DNA of 64,000 nt from Fischerella sp. JS2 (GTDB lineage: Bacteria; Cyanobacteriota; Cyanobacteriia; Cyanobacteriales; Nostocaceae). Under the pieces are notes generated by a model. It was not told the DNA's origin. It saw nothing but the letters and a program-made list of their open reading frames with translations, and ran no database searches. The first letter of the stretch is position 1. Each line of letters begins with the position of its first letter. The DNA is taken from NCBI RefSeq assembly GCF_032393985.1, contig NZ_CP135918.1, positions 1,798,001 to 1,862,000 on the forward strand. Reading direction: 5' to 3'. The translations under genes and the position numbers were made by a program. Positions 20,015 through 28,207 of this stretch are shown here, in pieces.

Positions 20015-20872
20015 TTATTTGTCATTCGTCATTGCCCACTTACAAGAAGCGCGCAATAATAATCGAAACAAAAGGTCAATTCCTAAACCAATTAAACCAA
20101 TTACAATTAACCCAGCAAAAATTTCATCTGTTTTCAAATATCTTTGGGCAACACTAATTCGTCGTCCTAAACCTTCTGTTGCTGCTACTAATTCCGAGAC
20201 AATTACTAAATTCCAAGATGCTGCCATATTCACACGGCAAGCATCGATGATATTAGGCAGAATAAATGGGAAAATGACTTGTAGTAAAACTTGTTTTCTT
20301 TGACCACCTAAAGTATAAGTAGTTTCTAATAATTCCTTGGGAACAAACTTCACTGCATCCATCACCATCAAGGTATTAAAAAACAGTGTGCCGATAAAAA
20401 TCAGCATGATTTTTGGCGTTTCTCCCAAGCCAAAATATAAAATTAGTAAGGGAATAAATGCAGGGGCTGGCATATAGCGGACGATGCCAATCAGTGGTTC
20501 TAGTAAGGCTCGAATGCTGGCAAAAGTCCCCATCAATGTGCCTAATGGAATAGAAACAATTGCTGCTAGCGAAAATCCACTCAGGACTCGCAATAAACTA
20601 AAAGCAATATCTTTTTGTAAATCTCCACTTACCAAAAGCCTTTGAAATGCATCCCAAACTTGACCAGGAGAAGGAAGAAATAAAGGTGGAATTAAGCCTG
20701 TATTAGAAATAATCCACCACAGAAGTATAGGTACGGTAATTGACAAGAACATTAAAGCCCAAGCCAAGTTATGAGGAATATCCTCAGCAATGCACCAAAA
20801 GTATGATTTTGGTAACATTTTCTGAGGACGAGCAAAATTGATTGCTTGCAAATCTTCAGCGTTATGGTTCAT
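20015..20872 (-). CDS. ABC transporter permease, guanidine locus
   Basis: Inner-membrane permease of 285 residues with about six membrane segments and the BPD_transp_1 coupling region ETTYTLGGQRKQVLLQVIFP, near the EAA loop. A cytosolic N-terminal stretch of about 30 residues precedes the first helix. Its ATG overlaps the stop of the binding-protein gene in an ATGA tetramer (20869-20872), so translation of the two is coupled. It pairs with the ATPase downstream and the lipoprotein upstream as one importer. Confidence 0.9.
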   Translation of the reverse strand: MNHNAEDLQAINFARPQKMLPKSYFWCIAEDIPHNLAWALMFLSITVPILLWWIISNTGLIPPLFLPSPGQVWDAFQRLLVSGDLQKDIAFSLLRVLSGFSLAAIVSIPLGTLMGTFASIRALLEPLIGIVRYMPAPAFIPLLILYFGLGETPKIMLIFIGTLFFNTLMVMDAVKFVPKELLETTYTLGGQRKQVLLQVIFPFILPNIIDACRVNMAASWNLVIVSELVAATEGLGRRISVAQRYLKTDEIFAGLIVIGLIGLGIDLLFRLLLRASCKWAMTNDK

Positions 20873-21909
20873 GATTTTTGCTTAGATGCATAGGCTTTGA
20901 TAAAGCGATCATCAAAGATTTGGTTAAGATTCGGCGCTTGTTTAATCAAACCGCTTTCAACCAGAAATTTACTAATTTCTTCAGCAGCGTATCTAATAGA
21001 TGTCATGTTGTTACCAGCATTAAATGCTTGCAAATTGTCTTCTAGAGTAAAAATTTTAGTTCCTGCGTCGTATGCCTGATATTCGGCAACAGAAACCCCT
21101 GCACGTTTTGCCATAATTTCGTAAGCTTTTGCTTGATTTGCTTTGATAAAATCTAAGGTTGCAAACCAAGTATTTACTAATGCCTGGACATCCTGGGGAC
21201 GCTGATTAATGAGTTGGCGACTGACAACTAAATGGTCAGGAATTGCTCCTGGAAAGTCTTGAGAACTAAATAATTCTTTACTGCCAGGACGTGATAAAGC
21301 CTTTGTGGTGAAGGGTGCAAACACTCCCACTGCATCAACTTGACCAGCAACAAAAGCTGCGGCGGCTGCACCTGTTTCTAGTGGTTGGAACTGAATATCA
21401 GCTTGTGTTAAACCTGCTTTTTTTAAACCTAGTAATAATAAAAAATGGTCAACAGTTCCTTCTTCAGCCGCAACTTTTTTGCCTTTGAGGTCAGCAATAG
21501 TATTAATTCCTTCTCTGACAATAATTTTATCGTTACCAGTGGAATTGTCATTGACCAAAACAATCACCTGGTCCGAACCAGCCGCTACTGAACTAATCGT
21601 GTCATTTAAAGTTTGAGTATTGGCATCTAATTGACCTGCCCTCAAAGCATTAATGGAATCTAAATAGCCATCAAACCACTTCAAATCGACATTAACTTGA
21701 TTTGCTGCAAATAACTTTTGTTCTTGAGCAATTTGCCAAGGAAACCAACCAGGCCAAGCACTAAAACCAAATTGAATTGGTTTAGTATTTGTAGGAGTTG
21801 CAGCAGAATTTCCCGATGTAGAAGTTTGTGGAGAAGGAGTGCAACTGACTGCAACAATTAAACTGATGAAAAATAAAGCTAATAAAGATGGCAAAATGCG
21901 TAACTTCAT
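20869..21909 (-). CDS. ABC transporter substrate-binding lipoprotein, guanidine locus
   Basis: Periplasmic binding protein of the NMT1/TauA-like family (346 residues) anchored as a lipoprotein: hydrophobic N-terminus with lipobox AVSC, Cys23. The mature part begins after a Ser/Thr/Pro linker and shows FGFSAWPGWFPWQIAQEQKL and the AEEGTVDHFLLLLGLKKAGL helix typical of the fold. By locus conservation it should bind guanidine or guanidinium. It is separated by 22 bp from an OmpA-fused binding protein upstream, so two binding proteins serve one permease. Confidence 0.9.
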   Translation of the reverse strand: MKLRILPSLLALFFISLIVAVSCTPSPQTSTSGNSAATPTNTKPIQFGFSAWPGWFPWQIAQEQKLFAANQVNVDLKWFDGYLDSINALRAGQLDANTQTLNDTISSVAAGSDQVIVLVNDNSTGNDKIIVREGINTIADLKGKKVAAEEGTVDHFLLLLGLKKAGLTQADIQFQPLETGAAAAAFVAGQVDAVGVFAPFTTKALSRPGSKELFSSQDFPGAIPDHLVVSRQLINQRPQDVQALVNTWFATLDFIKANQAKAYEIMAKRAGVSVAEYQAYDAGTKIFTLEDNLQAFNAGNNMTSIRYAAEEISKFLVESGLIKQAPNLNQIFDDRFIKAYASKQKS

Positions 21910-21931
21910 GAAACTCCTCTCACAACTAACA

Positions 21932-23494
21932 TTAATTAATACGAACTAGACGAATTTCCGTGCGTTGATTACGTTTATCCTCAGGGTTAACTCCAGGCAG
22001 TGGCTGGCTAGAACCTTTACCCACAGCTACAATCTTGTGCTTGAGACCGCGATCGCGCAGATAATTCGCTACTGTCTGCGCCCGTTTTTGACTTAGAGTT
22101 TGGTTAAAATCGGCCTCACCAAACTTAGAAGTATGGCCAATCACTCGTACGGCTATTGTTTGTTCGTTGAATTCTGCAATCTCCCGACTCAGCTTATCTA
22201 GCGTTGCCTTACCTTTATCGGTAAGCAGGGCAGAGTCAGTTGTGAATTTCACCTCCCCTTGCTGTTGCAAATTGCCAATATTAGGGGCAGTGGCGATCTG
22301 ATTGGGATTGAAATTAGGGATAGCAGCGATCGCTTTTCCTTTACCAGCAAATCTGTCTGCTAATTCTGGGTTATCAATACGCACCTGTTGAATCAAATTT
22401 TGAGTGTTTTGTGCCGCCTTTGCCATGAACTGGGAGGTAAACATTTCCTTGGAATTCTGGGGAACCTGATTCATTTTGCCTACTAGCGCCAGCACCGCAG
22501 CAGTAGAGTTGATGCGTTTCTCTAAAGTGCCATCCTTCATCCAGTTGTCAGCTTCAACGGAGGTAAAAAAGTCAATGCCTTGCAAAACTGCACTAGCATC
22601 AGTGCTAGATAACTTGCCATCAAGAGCAATTTGTGCCTGCAACTGTTCAGCATTGCGGACATTAGTATCAATGAAGCGGTAATAAACAGTAAGTAATTGT
22701 GATATCTTCTCTGGTTGCGACTCAATTAGGCGGTTAGAAGCAACAATTACATCTACAATTGTTCCTGGTAAATCCTTACTCGATAACACCACTGTGTAAC
22801 CCTTGTGTCTAGCTTGGCTAACGTAAGGTTCCCAAAGCACAGCAACAGCTACATTTTGATTGGAGTCTTGCAATAGTTTCCAAGCTTCGGAAGCATCTGC
22901 CACTTTTTTGATTTGGAAATCCGACAGCTTAAACTCCTCAAATTTCGTAGTCAACACCTGTACCAAATACTCGCTAGGGGTATCGCCAGCAAAAACAATT
23001 GTGAACTGTTTTCCCTTGTTGCGTGCTTCCTCTACCAACTGCCTCAAAGCTAGCATTGATTTGAGATTAGGATACTTCTTAGTGTTGAGGATAACTGCGT
23101 CTGCTCCTACTGTAGTATCAATTAGCCCCACAATTTTTCCTTGAGGCTTTTGTTTAAGAAACTGATCCAGTGTCGTTACCAACAAGTCAGATTGTCCCTG
23201 GTTAAAACGTTCAGTGCGTTGAGTTTGGTCAAATTCATCTTCATAGCGCAGGTTTAAACCAGCTTGTTTTAGCGCTTCCAAAAAAGTCTGATTGCGAAAA
23301 GTGCTGTAACCACTAAAAGTGTCTCCCAAAAGTGTTAATTTTTCATCCGTCAATTCAGGTGCGGATGGATTTTTGACACTTGAAAAAGTAGGAGATGATA
23401 ATTGGTCGATCAGCCAAATCGTACCAAAAGTCAAACAAGAAACCCCTAGTCCAAGAGCCAAAAAAAGAAAAATGGGAATGTTACGCTTACTCAT
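21932..23494 (-). CDS. substrate-binding-protein/OmpA fusion in guanidine locus
   Basis: A 520-residue protein with an unusual architecture: N-terminal membrane segment (about 5-30), an NMT1-like periplasmic binding domain (about 45-330; LGDTFSGYSTFRNQTFLEAL, TIVFAGDTPSEYLVQVLT), a linker, and a C-terminal OmpA-like peptidoglycan-binding domain (about 410-520; VRVIGHTSKFGEADFN, LSQKRAQTVANYL, NQRTEIRL). It would tether a ligand-binding domain between inner membrane and peptidoglycan. It lies between ghaB and the lipoprotein binding protein. The frame is open from a TTG at 23527; the ATG at 23494 gives a better N-terminus. A sensor, or a scavenging accessory to the importer, are both possible; I know of no defined role. 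Confidence 0.82.
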   Translation of the reverse strand: MSKRNIPIFLFLALGLGVSCLTFGTIWLIDQLSSPTFSSVKNPSAPELTDEKLTLLGDTFSGYSTFRNQTFLEALKQAGLNLRYEDEFDQTQRTERFNQGQSDLLVTTLDQFLKQKPQGKIVGLIDTTVGADAVILNTKKYPNLKSMLALRQLVEEARNKGKQFTIVFAGDTPSEYLVQVLTTKFEEFKLSDFQIKKVADASEAWKLLQDSNQNVAVAVLWEPYVSQARHKGYTVVLSSKDLPGTIVDVIVASNRLIESQPEKISQLLTVYYRFIDTNVRNAEQLQAQIALDGKLSSTDASAVLQGIDFFTSVEADNWMKDGTLEKRINSTAAVLALVGKMNQVPQNSKEMFTSQFMAKAAQNTQNLIQQVRIDNPELADRFAGKGKAIAAIPNFNPNQIATAPNIGNLQQQGEVKFTTDSALLTDKGKATLDKLSREIAEFNEQTIAVRVIGHTSKFGEADFNQTLSQKRAQTVANYLRDRGLKHKIVAVGKGSSQPLPGVNPEDKRNQRTEIRLVRIN

Positions 23495-23616
23495 AAGACC
23501 CGTCGATTTTAGTATCGAATTAGACAATTTATTTGGTCTTTGCAGTAGATTTACGCGTGCAATTGCTCCCTGAGTTTATCTAATAAGTAAGGCTTTAATT
23601 TTTGTGACAAATTATA

Positions 23617-23743
23617 TCATGTCCGGATGAACACTTGTAAAAAAACGAAGAACCTCACCCCAACCCTCTCCTTGCTAAGGAGAGGGTGCTGAAGGCGGGT
23701 GAGGTAATGCAGAAATTAGTAAGTAATTAGCCGAACTTGATAT
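23617..23743. repeat. 127-bp MITE-like element, copy 1
   Basis: Identical, base for base as read, to 55304-55430. Imperfect terminal inverted repeats are visible when this copy is extended by a few bases: ATATCATGTCCGGATGAACA on the left against ATATCAAGTTCGGCTAATTA from the right end. Inside is a strong double hairpin, CCTCACCC/GGGTGAGG outside and ACCCTCTCCTT-GCT-AAGGAGAGGGT inside. No coding capacity. It lies in the 482-bp gap between ghaB and the OmpA-fusion gene, so it would be transcribed if the guanidine locus is one operon. The rest of that gap shows no gene. Confidence 0.85.
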
Positions 23744-23976
23744 TAGTCCTTTATCCTTAATCATTTTTCGTTAGTTTTGTAATTGCACCTTACAAATAGT
23801 GCAAAATAAATCTGTACTGTAGATGCATAAAATTGCACATTTCTACAACCTGCCAGTGTCAGGGTTAGTCAATTAATGACCTTCAGGACATGGTAAAGTT
23901 CCTATTAGGTCTGTTGATTATGACTTTGCGTAAATATCCGCATAATACAAAGTAGTGGCTCTTCTACCTACTTTCA

Positions 23977-24666
23977 CTATGAGCTTAAAGGGTAGTTTAG
24001 GGATTTGAACTGACGTACCCAATCAAACCAAACTTCCAAGCCTTCACCTGTTTTTGCAGACACAGGAATAATTGTGACATCGGGATTCATCTGACGGACA
24101 TTAGCTGCAATGCAGCTAATATCGATATCCAAATAAGGAGCCAAATCTATTTTGGTAATCAGCAGACAATCTGCTTCTTGAAACATAATTGGATATTTCA
24201 GAGGTTTATCTTCACCTTCAGTCACACTCAACAAAGCAACTTTGGCATGTTCTCCAACTTCAAATTCAGCAGGACAGACTAAATTACCAACATTTTCCAC
24301 CAGCACCAAATCAAAATCATCCGGATTGTATTCATGTTGGAGTCGATGAATTCCACCTGCCACCATTTTGGAATCTAAATGACAAGAACGACCTGTATTA
24401 ATTGCTATCACTGGCACACCGTATTTTCGCAGACGTTCTGCATCTAAATCGGTGGTCATATCCCCTTCAATCACGGCAATTTTTAACTCATTGCTCAAAG
24501 TAGCAAGCGTACGCTCCAGTAGTGCTGTTTTCCCTGCGCCCGGACTACTCATAATGTTGAAACAAATAATTTCCCATTCATCAAAATGCGATCGATTGTG
24601 ATCAGCCCCTTGCTGATTAGCATGAAGCAAGTTAATTCCTAATGCTGCGTCAAATGTTTGATGCAT
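23977..24666 (-). CDS. ghaB: HypB-like nickel GTPase for guanidine hydrolase
   Basis: SIMIBI-class GTPase of the HypB family, 229 residues. Walker [14 protein letters not shown], the switch region [13 protein letters not shown], metal-site-type GRSCHLD (Cys-His) and [13 protein letters not shown], and the base motif ITKIDL are all present; the His-rich N-terminal tail of hydrogenase HypB is missing. Encoded beside a HypA-like protein and the guanidine hydrolase, it fits GhaB, which helps deliver Ni2+ to GdmH. No hydrogenase gene is nearby. The start is chosen at ATG 24666 ([10 protein letters not shown]), 17 bp inside the ghaA 3' end; an ATG two codons upstream and a TTG at 24687 are alternatives. 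The overlap suggests translational coupling. Confidence 0.92.
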   Translation of the reverse strand: MHQTFDAALGINLLHANQQGADHNRSHFDEWEIICFNIMSSPGAGKTALLERTLATLSNELKIAVIEGDMTTDLDAERLRKYGVPVIAINTGRSCHLDSKMVAGGIHRLQHEYNPDDFDLVLVENVGNLVCPAEFEVGEHAKVALLSVTEGEDKPLKYPIMFQEADCLLITKIDLAPYLDIDISCIAANVRQMNPDVTIIPVSAKTGEGLEVWFDWVRQFKSLNYPLSS

Positions 24667-25012
24667 AAGCATACTCAATTTTGTCAATTTTTAACTCTCT
24701 ACCTGAACGAATATCCTCCATTGGAGAATTACACTCAGGACATGCATATTGCCAGCCAATTTGCGGTAAATATTCTCGTTGACAACGATGACAAAAGGCA
24801 ATTAATGGTGTTTCTTTAATTACCAGTTTTACCCCTTCTAAAAAGGTATCGTGCGTTTGCACCTCAAAAGCAAATTGTAAGCTGGCTGGTTCAACACAAG
24901 TAAACTTACCAACAATGAGGTGAATTTGAGAGATCTGAGGGCGCTCAGGCTGGGATTCCCACCAATCTTTGACAGTGAAAATGAGCGCTTTGGTCATATC
25001 AGTTTCGTGCAA
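24650..25012 (-). CDS. ghaA: HypA-like nickel metallochaperone for guanidine hydrolase
   Basis: Ni/Zn metallochaperone, 120 residues. The zinc site CHRC...CPEC is clear near residues 73-98. The decisive point is the start: a TTG at 25012, preceded by a near-perfect AGGAGG about 6 nt upstream, makes the protein begin M-H-E-T-D, placing the nickel-binding His at position 2 as HypA proteins require. Longer readings to 25066 would bury that His. It overlaps ghaB by 17 bp. In this context it is best named GhaA, the HypA-type partner in GdmH nickel loading, rather than a hydrogenase factor. Confidence 0.92.
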   Translation of the reverse strand: MHETDMTKALIFTVKDWWESQPERPQISQIHLIVGKFTCVEPASLQFAFEVQTHDTFLEGVKLVIKETPLIAFCHRCQREYLPQIGWQYACPECNSPMEDIRSGRELKIDKIEYAYASNI

Positions 25013-25094
25013 ACTTCCCCTCCTTCCTCCCAGGCTCAAACCCAAGACAACACCGACTAATATCAAATCCGATTAATCACTTACTGCATCTATA

Positions 25095-25152
25095 CCTCAC
25101 CCCGGCTGCGCCACCCCTCTGGTGAACCCGCAACAGAGGGGGAGGGGGTGAA
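25095..25152. repeat. dispersed CCTCACCCC palindrome, loop orientation 1
   Basis: Outer arms CCTCACCCC and GGGGGTGA enclose a hairpin CCCCTCTGGTGAACCCGCAA followed by CAGAGGGG. It sits between gdmH and ghaA. The copy at 28464-28527 has the same arms but its inner part is the reverse complement. Confidence 0.7.
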
Positions 25153-25227
25153 GTTGCGTTCCTCTGCGTTTAAGATCGCCACTTTTTTATGCAATCCCCA
25201 CACCACACACAAATGCCAATGATAAAC

Positions 25228-26421
25228 TTACCTCCAATCTTCCACTAACTCTGATTGGGCTTCGGAGTGAATATACCCGGGTTTTTCCTTGCGTGGTAAT
25301 TGACCAGATATGACTAAATGGGCCATTGTGTCGCAAATCACCCGTGTTGCCATTAATGATGTAATGTCACTGATATCGTAAGGAGGCGAAACTTCTACAA
25401 CTTCCAAACCACAAATAGGTGCTTTTTGGACAATTTTACCTAACATGGAAAGTGCTTCACGTGGTAATAATCCACCCGGTTCAGGCCAGCCTGTTCCAGG
25501 CACAAAACCAGCATCAATGCAATCAATATCAAAGCTGATGTAAACGCAGTCAGTACCATCCAAAGCTCGTTCTAAGGCAAAGTTGACTGCTGCATCTAGA
25601 CCCATCTCTGTAATATCCGTAACTGTGAGGATATTAGTGGCTCTTTCTCGGCAAACTTTTACACCTTGACGCGGTACTTGCCAACCACCAATCCCTAATT
25701 GCACAAGGTTCTTTGCAGGAGCATTTTTGATATTTGTTGCATGGAACCAGGGACAGGTATGCATTCTTTCATCAAGGTCTGTTTCCTGGGTATCAACATG
25801 GCGATCAAAGTGAATAATTCCGACTTTTTTGTCACCTAAGTGACGACAAACACCTCGCACTGTCGGAAATCCAATAGAGTGATCGCCTCCCATAATGATG
25901 GGAAACGCACCAGAACTAAAGATATGGGCAATACCTTTAGAAATCTGGTCAAAAGACTTTTCGTTATTAGCGGGAATGGTAAAAATATCACCCACATCAC
26001 ACAAGGTAATTTGCTCACGCAAATCAACACCTAATTCAAAGTTATAAGGAGTGTATAGTGCGGAAATACGGCGGATTCCTTGGGGACCAAAGCGAGTTCC
26101 AGGTCGATAGGTAGTTCCAGAATCGTGTGGTACACCCACGATCGCAACATCATATTCACCGACTTTCCGCACATCTTCTAAATAAGGTGCTTTCAAAAAA
26201 GTATTAATTCCAGCAAAGTGGGGAAGTTCACCGCGAGAAAAGGTAGGAATGGAGCGATCGCTGATACTTTCTGCCGCTTCTAAACCAAATTCTAATCCTC
26301 GAGAAACTTCCTGCTGCCACCCTGTCAGGGGTAAATTCGCTTCTTTTTCCAGCGCCCGATTCGCTTGTGTTTCCGGTCGTTGGAAATGAGAATTGGCATC
26401 ATTAAAAGATTGATCTGTCAT
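25228..26421 (-). CDS. gdmH: guanidine hydrolase (Ni-dependent ureohydrolase)
   Basis: Ureohydrolase-family enzyme predicted to split guanidine into urea and ammonium. The 397-residue length, with an N-terminal extension of about 80 residues before the catalytic fold, matches GdmH better than agmatinase or arginase (about 300-320). Metal-binding motifs: MGGDHSIGFP, HFDRHVDT (agmatinases usually have DAHxD) and SFDIDCIDAGFVPGTG. Context strengthens the call: ghaA and ghaB nickel chaperones follow, then an ABC importer, and a guanidine-I riboswitch precedes it, the arrangement known from Synechocystis Sll1077. The ATG at 26421 is about 35 nt after the terminator U-run; no clear Shine-Dalgarno. 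Activity on other guanidino compounds cannot be excluded from sequence. Confidence 0.93.
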   Translation of the reverse strand: MTDQSFNDANSHFQRPETQANRALEKEANLPLTGWQQEVSRGLEFGLEAAESISDRSIPTFSRGELPHFAGINTFLKAPYLEDVRKVGEYDVAIVGVPHDSGTTYRPGTRFGPQGIRRISALYTPYNFELGVDLREQITLCDVGDIFTIPANNEKSFDQISKGIAHIFSSGAFPIIMGGDHSIGFPTVRGVCRHLGDKKVGIIHFDRHVDTQETDLDERMHTCPWFHATNIKNAPAKNLVQLGIGGWQVPRQGVKVCRERATNILTVTDITEMGLDAAVNFALERALDGTDCVYISFDIDCIDAGFVPGTGWPEPGGLLPREALSMLGKIVQKAPICGLEVVEVSPPYDISDITSLMATRVICDTMAHLVISGQLPRKEKPGYIHSEAQSELVEDWR

Positions 26422-26454
26422 GTTTCAAAAAATGACATCTAAATGATTATAAGG

Positions 26455-26513
26455 AAAAACTATAGCCCGGGTAAGTCATAACAGTTCAATTTCTGCTATG
26501 TACCTCCCGGGCT
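26455..26513 (-). terminator. riboswitch-controlled intrinsic terminator before gdmH
   Basis: On the minus strand AGCCCGGG (26513-26506) pairs with CCCGGGCU (26471-26464). CAUAGCAG (26500-26493) pairs perfectly, with one G-U, with CUGUUAUG (26484-26477) around an 8-nt loop. AUAG and UUUUU follow (26455-26459). The 5' arm, AGCCCGGGAGG, is also the 3' conserved strand of the guanidine-I aptamer, so ligand binding and termination are mutually exclusive. Confidence 0.9.
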
Positions 26514-26608
26514 TTTTTCCCGCCGTGTGCCAGTTTTTGCGAAACTGGGTGCTTCTCTTGGACCAGTCGTTTAACTTCTAATAATTAAACCGGAACCCTA
26601 GAAGCTAT
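26503..26608 (-). promoter_or_regulatory. guanidine-I (ykkC) riboswitch aptamer
   Basis: The minus-strand RNA contains the conserved blocks of the ykkC/guanidine-I class in the correct order: CUAGGGUUCCGG (about 26602-26591), ACUGGUCCAAGAGAAGC (about 26568-26552), a variable hairpin CCAGUUU-CGCAAA-AACUGG, ACACGGCGGGAAAAAAGCCC and CGGGAGGU (26526-26503). It precedes gdmH and overlaps the terminator at 26455-26513. The expected logic is that guanidine stabilises the aptamer, frees the downstream arm and lets transcription reach gdmH-ghaA-ghaB and possibly the transporter. Confidence 0.93.
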
Positions 26609-26669
26609 ATGTTTTTACCCAATTGCTAATAGTTATTTTTGAGGACAGGCTTTTTATACCCAAAGTTTA

Positions 26670-26711
26670 TAGATAGCAATTATTTTCTCACAAAAATGTA
26701 TTATTAGATAC
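26670..26711 (-). promoter_or_regulatory. NtcA-type site and -10-like box for the guanidine operon
   Basis: GTATCTAATAATAC on the minus strand (26711-26698) is a perfect GTA-N8-TAC NtcA site. Exactly 22 nt further on, TATCTA (26675-26670) sits where the -10 (TAN3T) of an NtcA-activated class II promoter is expected; it misses only the last T. A transcript starting near 26660 would have about 50 nt before the riboswitch. The site is palindromic and could also act on the plus-strand gene at 26907. Confidence 0.6.
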
Positions 26712-26906
26712 AAAATTTTTTAAAATACTTCTATCAAAGGAATTGAGATATTGTTATTTTTGATAACAATTTATTAAGTGATTTAACTAGTTATAATTGT
26801 TATTTCACCTTATGGGGAATCTGATTTATCCTCCCAGAAAGAGGTCAAGGCGATCGCACCTCCGCTAAAACCGAAATATAAGCAATGTTACTGAAGGTGC
26901 CAAGCA

Positions 26907-28109
26907 ATGGCAGATAAATCCCAAAAAGATAGAGAAGATAAAAAAACCAATAATACACCCACTTCCGATATAAAAGAAGATAAGCCATCTTTGTTAGAAT
27001 CAGTTGCCGAAACATTAGGCTGTGTAGCTGGAACCGCAGTCGGGGTCGGAACAGCAGCTGGTAGTACAGCGATTGAAGCTGGTAAAGCAGTTGCAGAAAC
27101 AGCAGCTGGGGTAGGGGAAGCAGCAGCCAAGCAAGCACACCAACTATTTGAGCAAGCAACTCATACAGCAGGACAAGTAACAGAAAGACTGGGTGAGAAC
27201 TGGCTGATCCGCAGAGTAGCTGGTGCATTAAATCTTAATTGGCTAGTTGGTGCTAGTGACAATGTTGATTTAGACAAATCCGCAGCATTAGTCAAAAAGC
27301 TTCAGCAAGAGCATCCAAATGAATCGCCTAGCCAATTAGCCCACCGGATCATGGTGGATAAGGCAACGAAAGCTGGTGGAATTGGTTTAGCAACAAGTAT
27401 TTTACCGGGTTTTGCCGCAGCACTACTAGCAATTGATTTAGCAGCTACAACCCAGTTGCAATCAGAAATGATTTATGAGATTGCCGCCGCCTATGGGTTA
27501 GATTTAAAAGATCCCAGCCGTAGAGGTGAGGTGTTGGCAATTTTTGGATTAGCTTTAGGTGGTGGTCGTCTGTTGAGAACAGCAGGTTTAGGCTTGTTGC
27601 GAAATGTACCTTTTGCAGGTGCAGTCATTGGTGCTAGCTCAAATGCAACAATGATTTATTCTTTGGGGTACGCGGCTTGTCGATTTTATGAAGCCAAGCT
27701 AGATGAATCCAAGTCTCTAACTTCTGAAGAAACCTTAGCAGAACTGAAGCAACAAAGCGATCACTATTTAGAAACTGCGATCGCTCAACAAGCAGTTATG
27801 GATCAAATCTTAGTTCACATGATCCTAGCCAGACATCCAGACAAGACTTGGGAAGAAATTCTACCAGAGTTAGAAGCTGCAAATCTCAGTCCTGCTTCTT
27901 TGGAAGCAATAAGCAAAAATATTAAATCACCCCAGCCTTTAGAACAACTTCTCAATCAACTTAACCGTGATTTTGCGATACCACTGTTAGTTCAAGGTTA
28001 CAAAATTGCCAAACTAGATGGTGAGATTAAACCAGCAGAACAAAAAGTTATTGATGCGATCGCCACTAAATTTAATATTAGTCCAGAGTCAATAGTCAAT
28101 GGTCAATAG
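26907..28109 (+). CDS. EcsC-like protein with TerB-like C-terminal domain
   Basis: A 400-residue protein. A charged N-terminus is followed by an Ala/Gly/Thr-rich amphipathic region with repeated small-residue helices (about 30-90; VGVGTAAGSTAIEAGKAVAE). The EcsC-like hydrophobic core (about 130-265) includes AHRIMVDKATKAGGIGLAT, then LPGFAAALLAIDLAATTQL, YEIAAAYGL and ALGGGRLLRTAGLGLLRNVP. The C-terminal part (about 285-400), ending in KIAKLDGEIKPAEQKVIDAI, looks like a TerB-type helical domain (small acidic motif KxDGxI). EcsC is named from an ABC-export operon in Bacillus but its chemistry is unknown. It diverges from the guanidine operon; a link through the shared NtcA site is speculative. 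Confidence 0.7.
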   Translation: MADKSQKDREDKKTNNTPTSDIKEDKPSLLESVAETLGCVAGTAVGVGTAAGSTAIEAGKAVAETAAGVGEAAAKQAHQLFEQATHTAGQVTERLGENWLIRRVAGALNLNWLVGASDNVDLDKSAALVKKLQQEHPNESPSQLAHRIMVDKATKAGGIGLATSILPGFAAALLAIDLAATTQLQSEMIYEIAAAYGLDLKDPSRRGEVLAIFGLALGGGRLLRTAGLGLLRNVPFAGAVIGASSNATMIYSLGYAACRFYEAKLDESKSLTSEETLAELKQQSDHYLETAIAQQAVMDQILVHMILARHPDKTWEEILPELEAANLSPASLEAISKNIKSPQPLEQLLNQLNRDFAIPLLVQGYKIAKLDGEIKPAEQKVIDAIATKFNISPESIVNGQ

Positions 28110-28207
28110 TCAAAAATTTAGTGAGTGTTTAGTGGTTTTGGGTAAAGGATTTTTTTATTCCTTTAACCTTTTTCCCTTAACCTTTTCCTGACTTCTGCAA
28201 GAAGTGT

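Noticed and set aside
23977-25012. Hydrogenase maturation genes hypA/hypB
   Set aside because: The family is right, but the neighbours are gdmH and its importer, with no hydrogenase; GhaA/GhaB is the better reading.
25228-26421. Agmatinase or arginase (speB)
   Set aside because: Longer N-terminus, DRHVDT instead of DAHxD, nickel chaperones and a guanidine-I riboswitch point to guanidine hydrolase.
26845-27228. 127-codon minus-strand frame opposite the EcsC-like gene
   Set aside because: Shadow of the Ala/Gly-rich coding region on the other strand.
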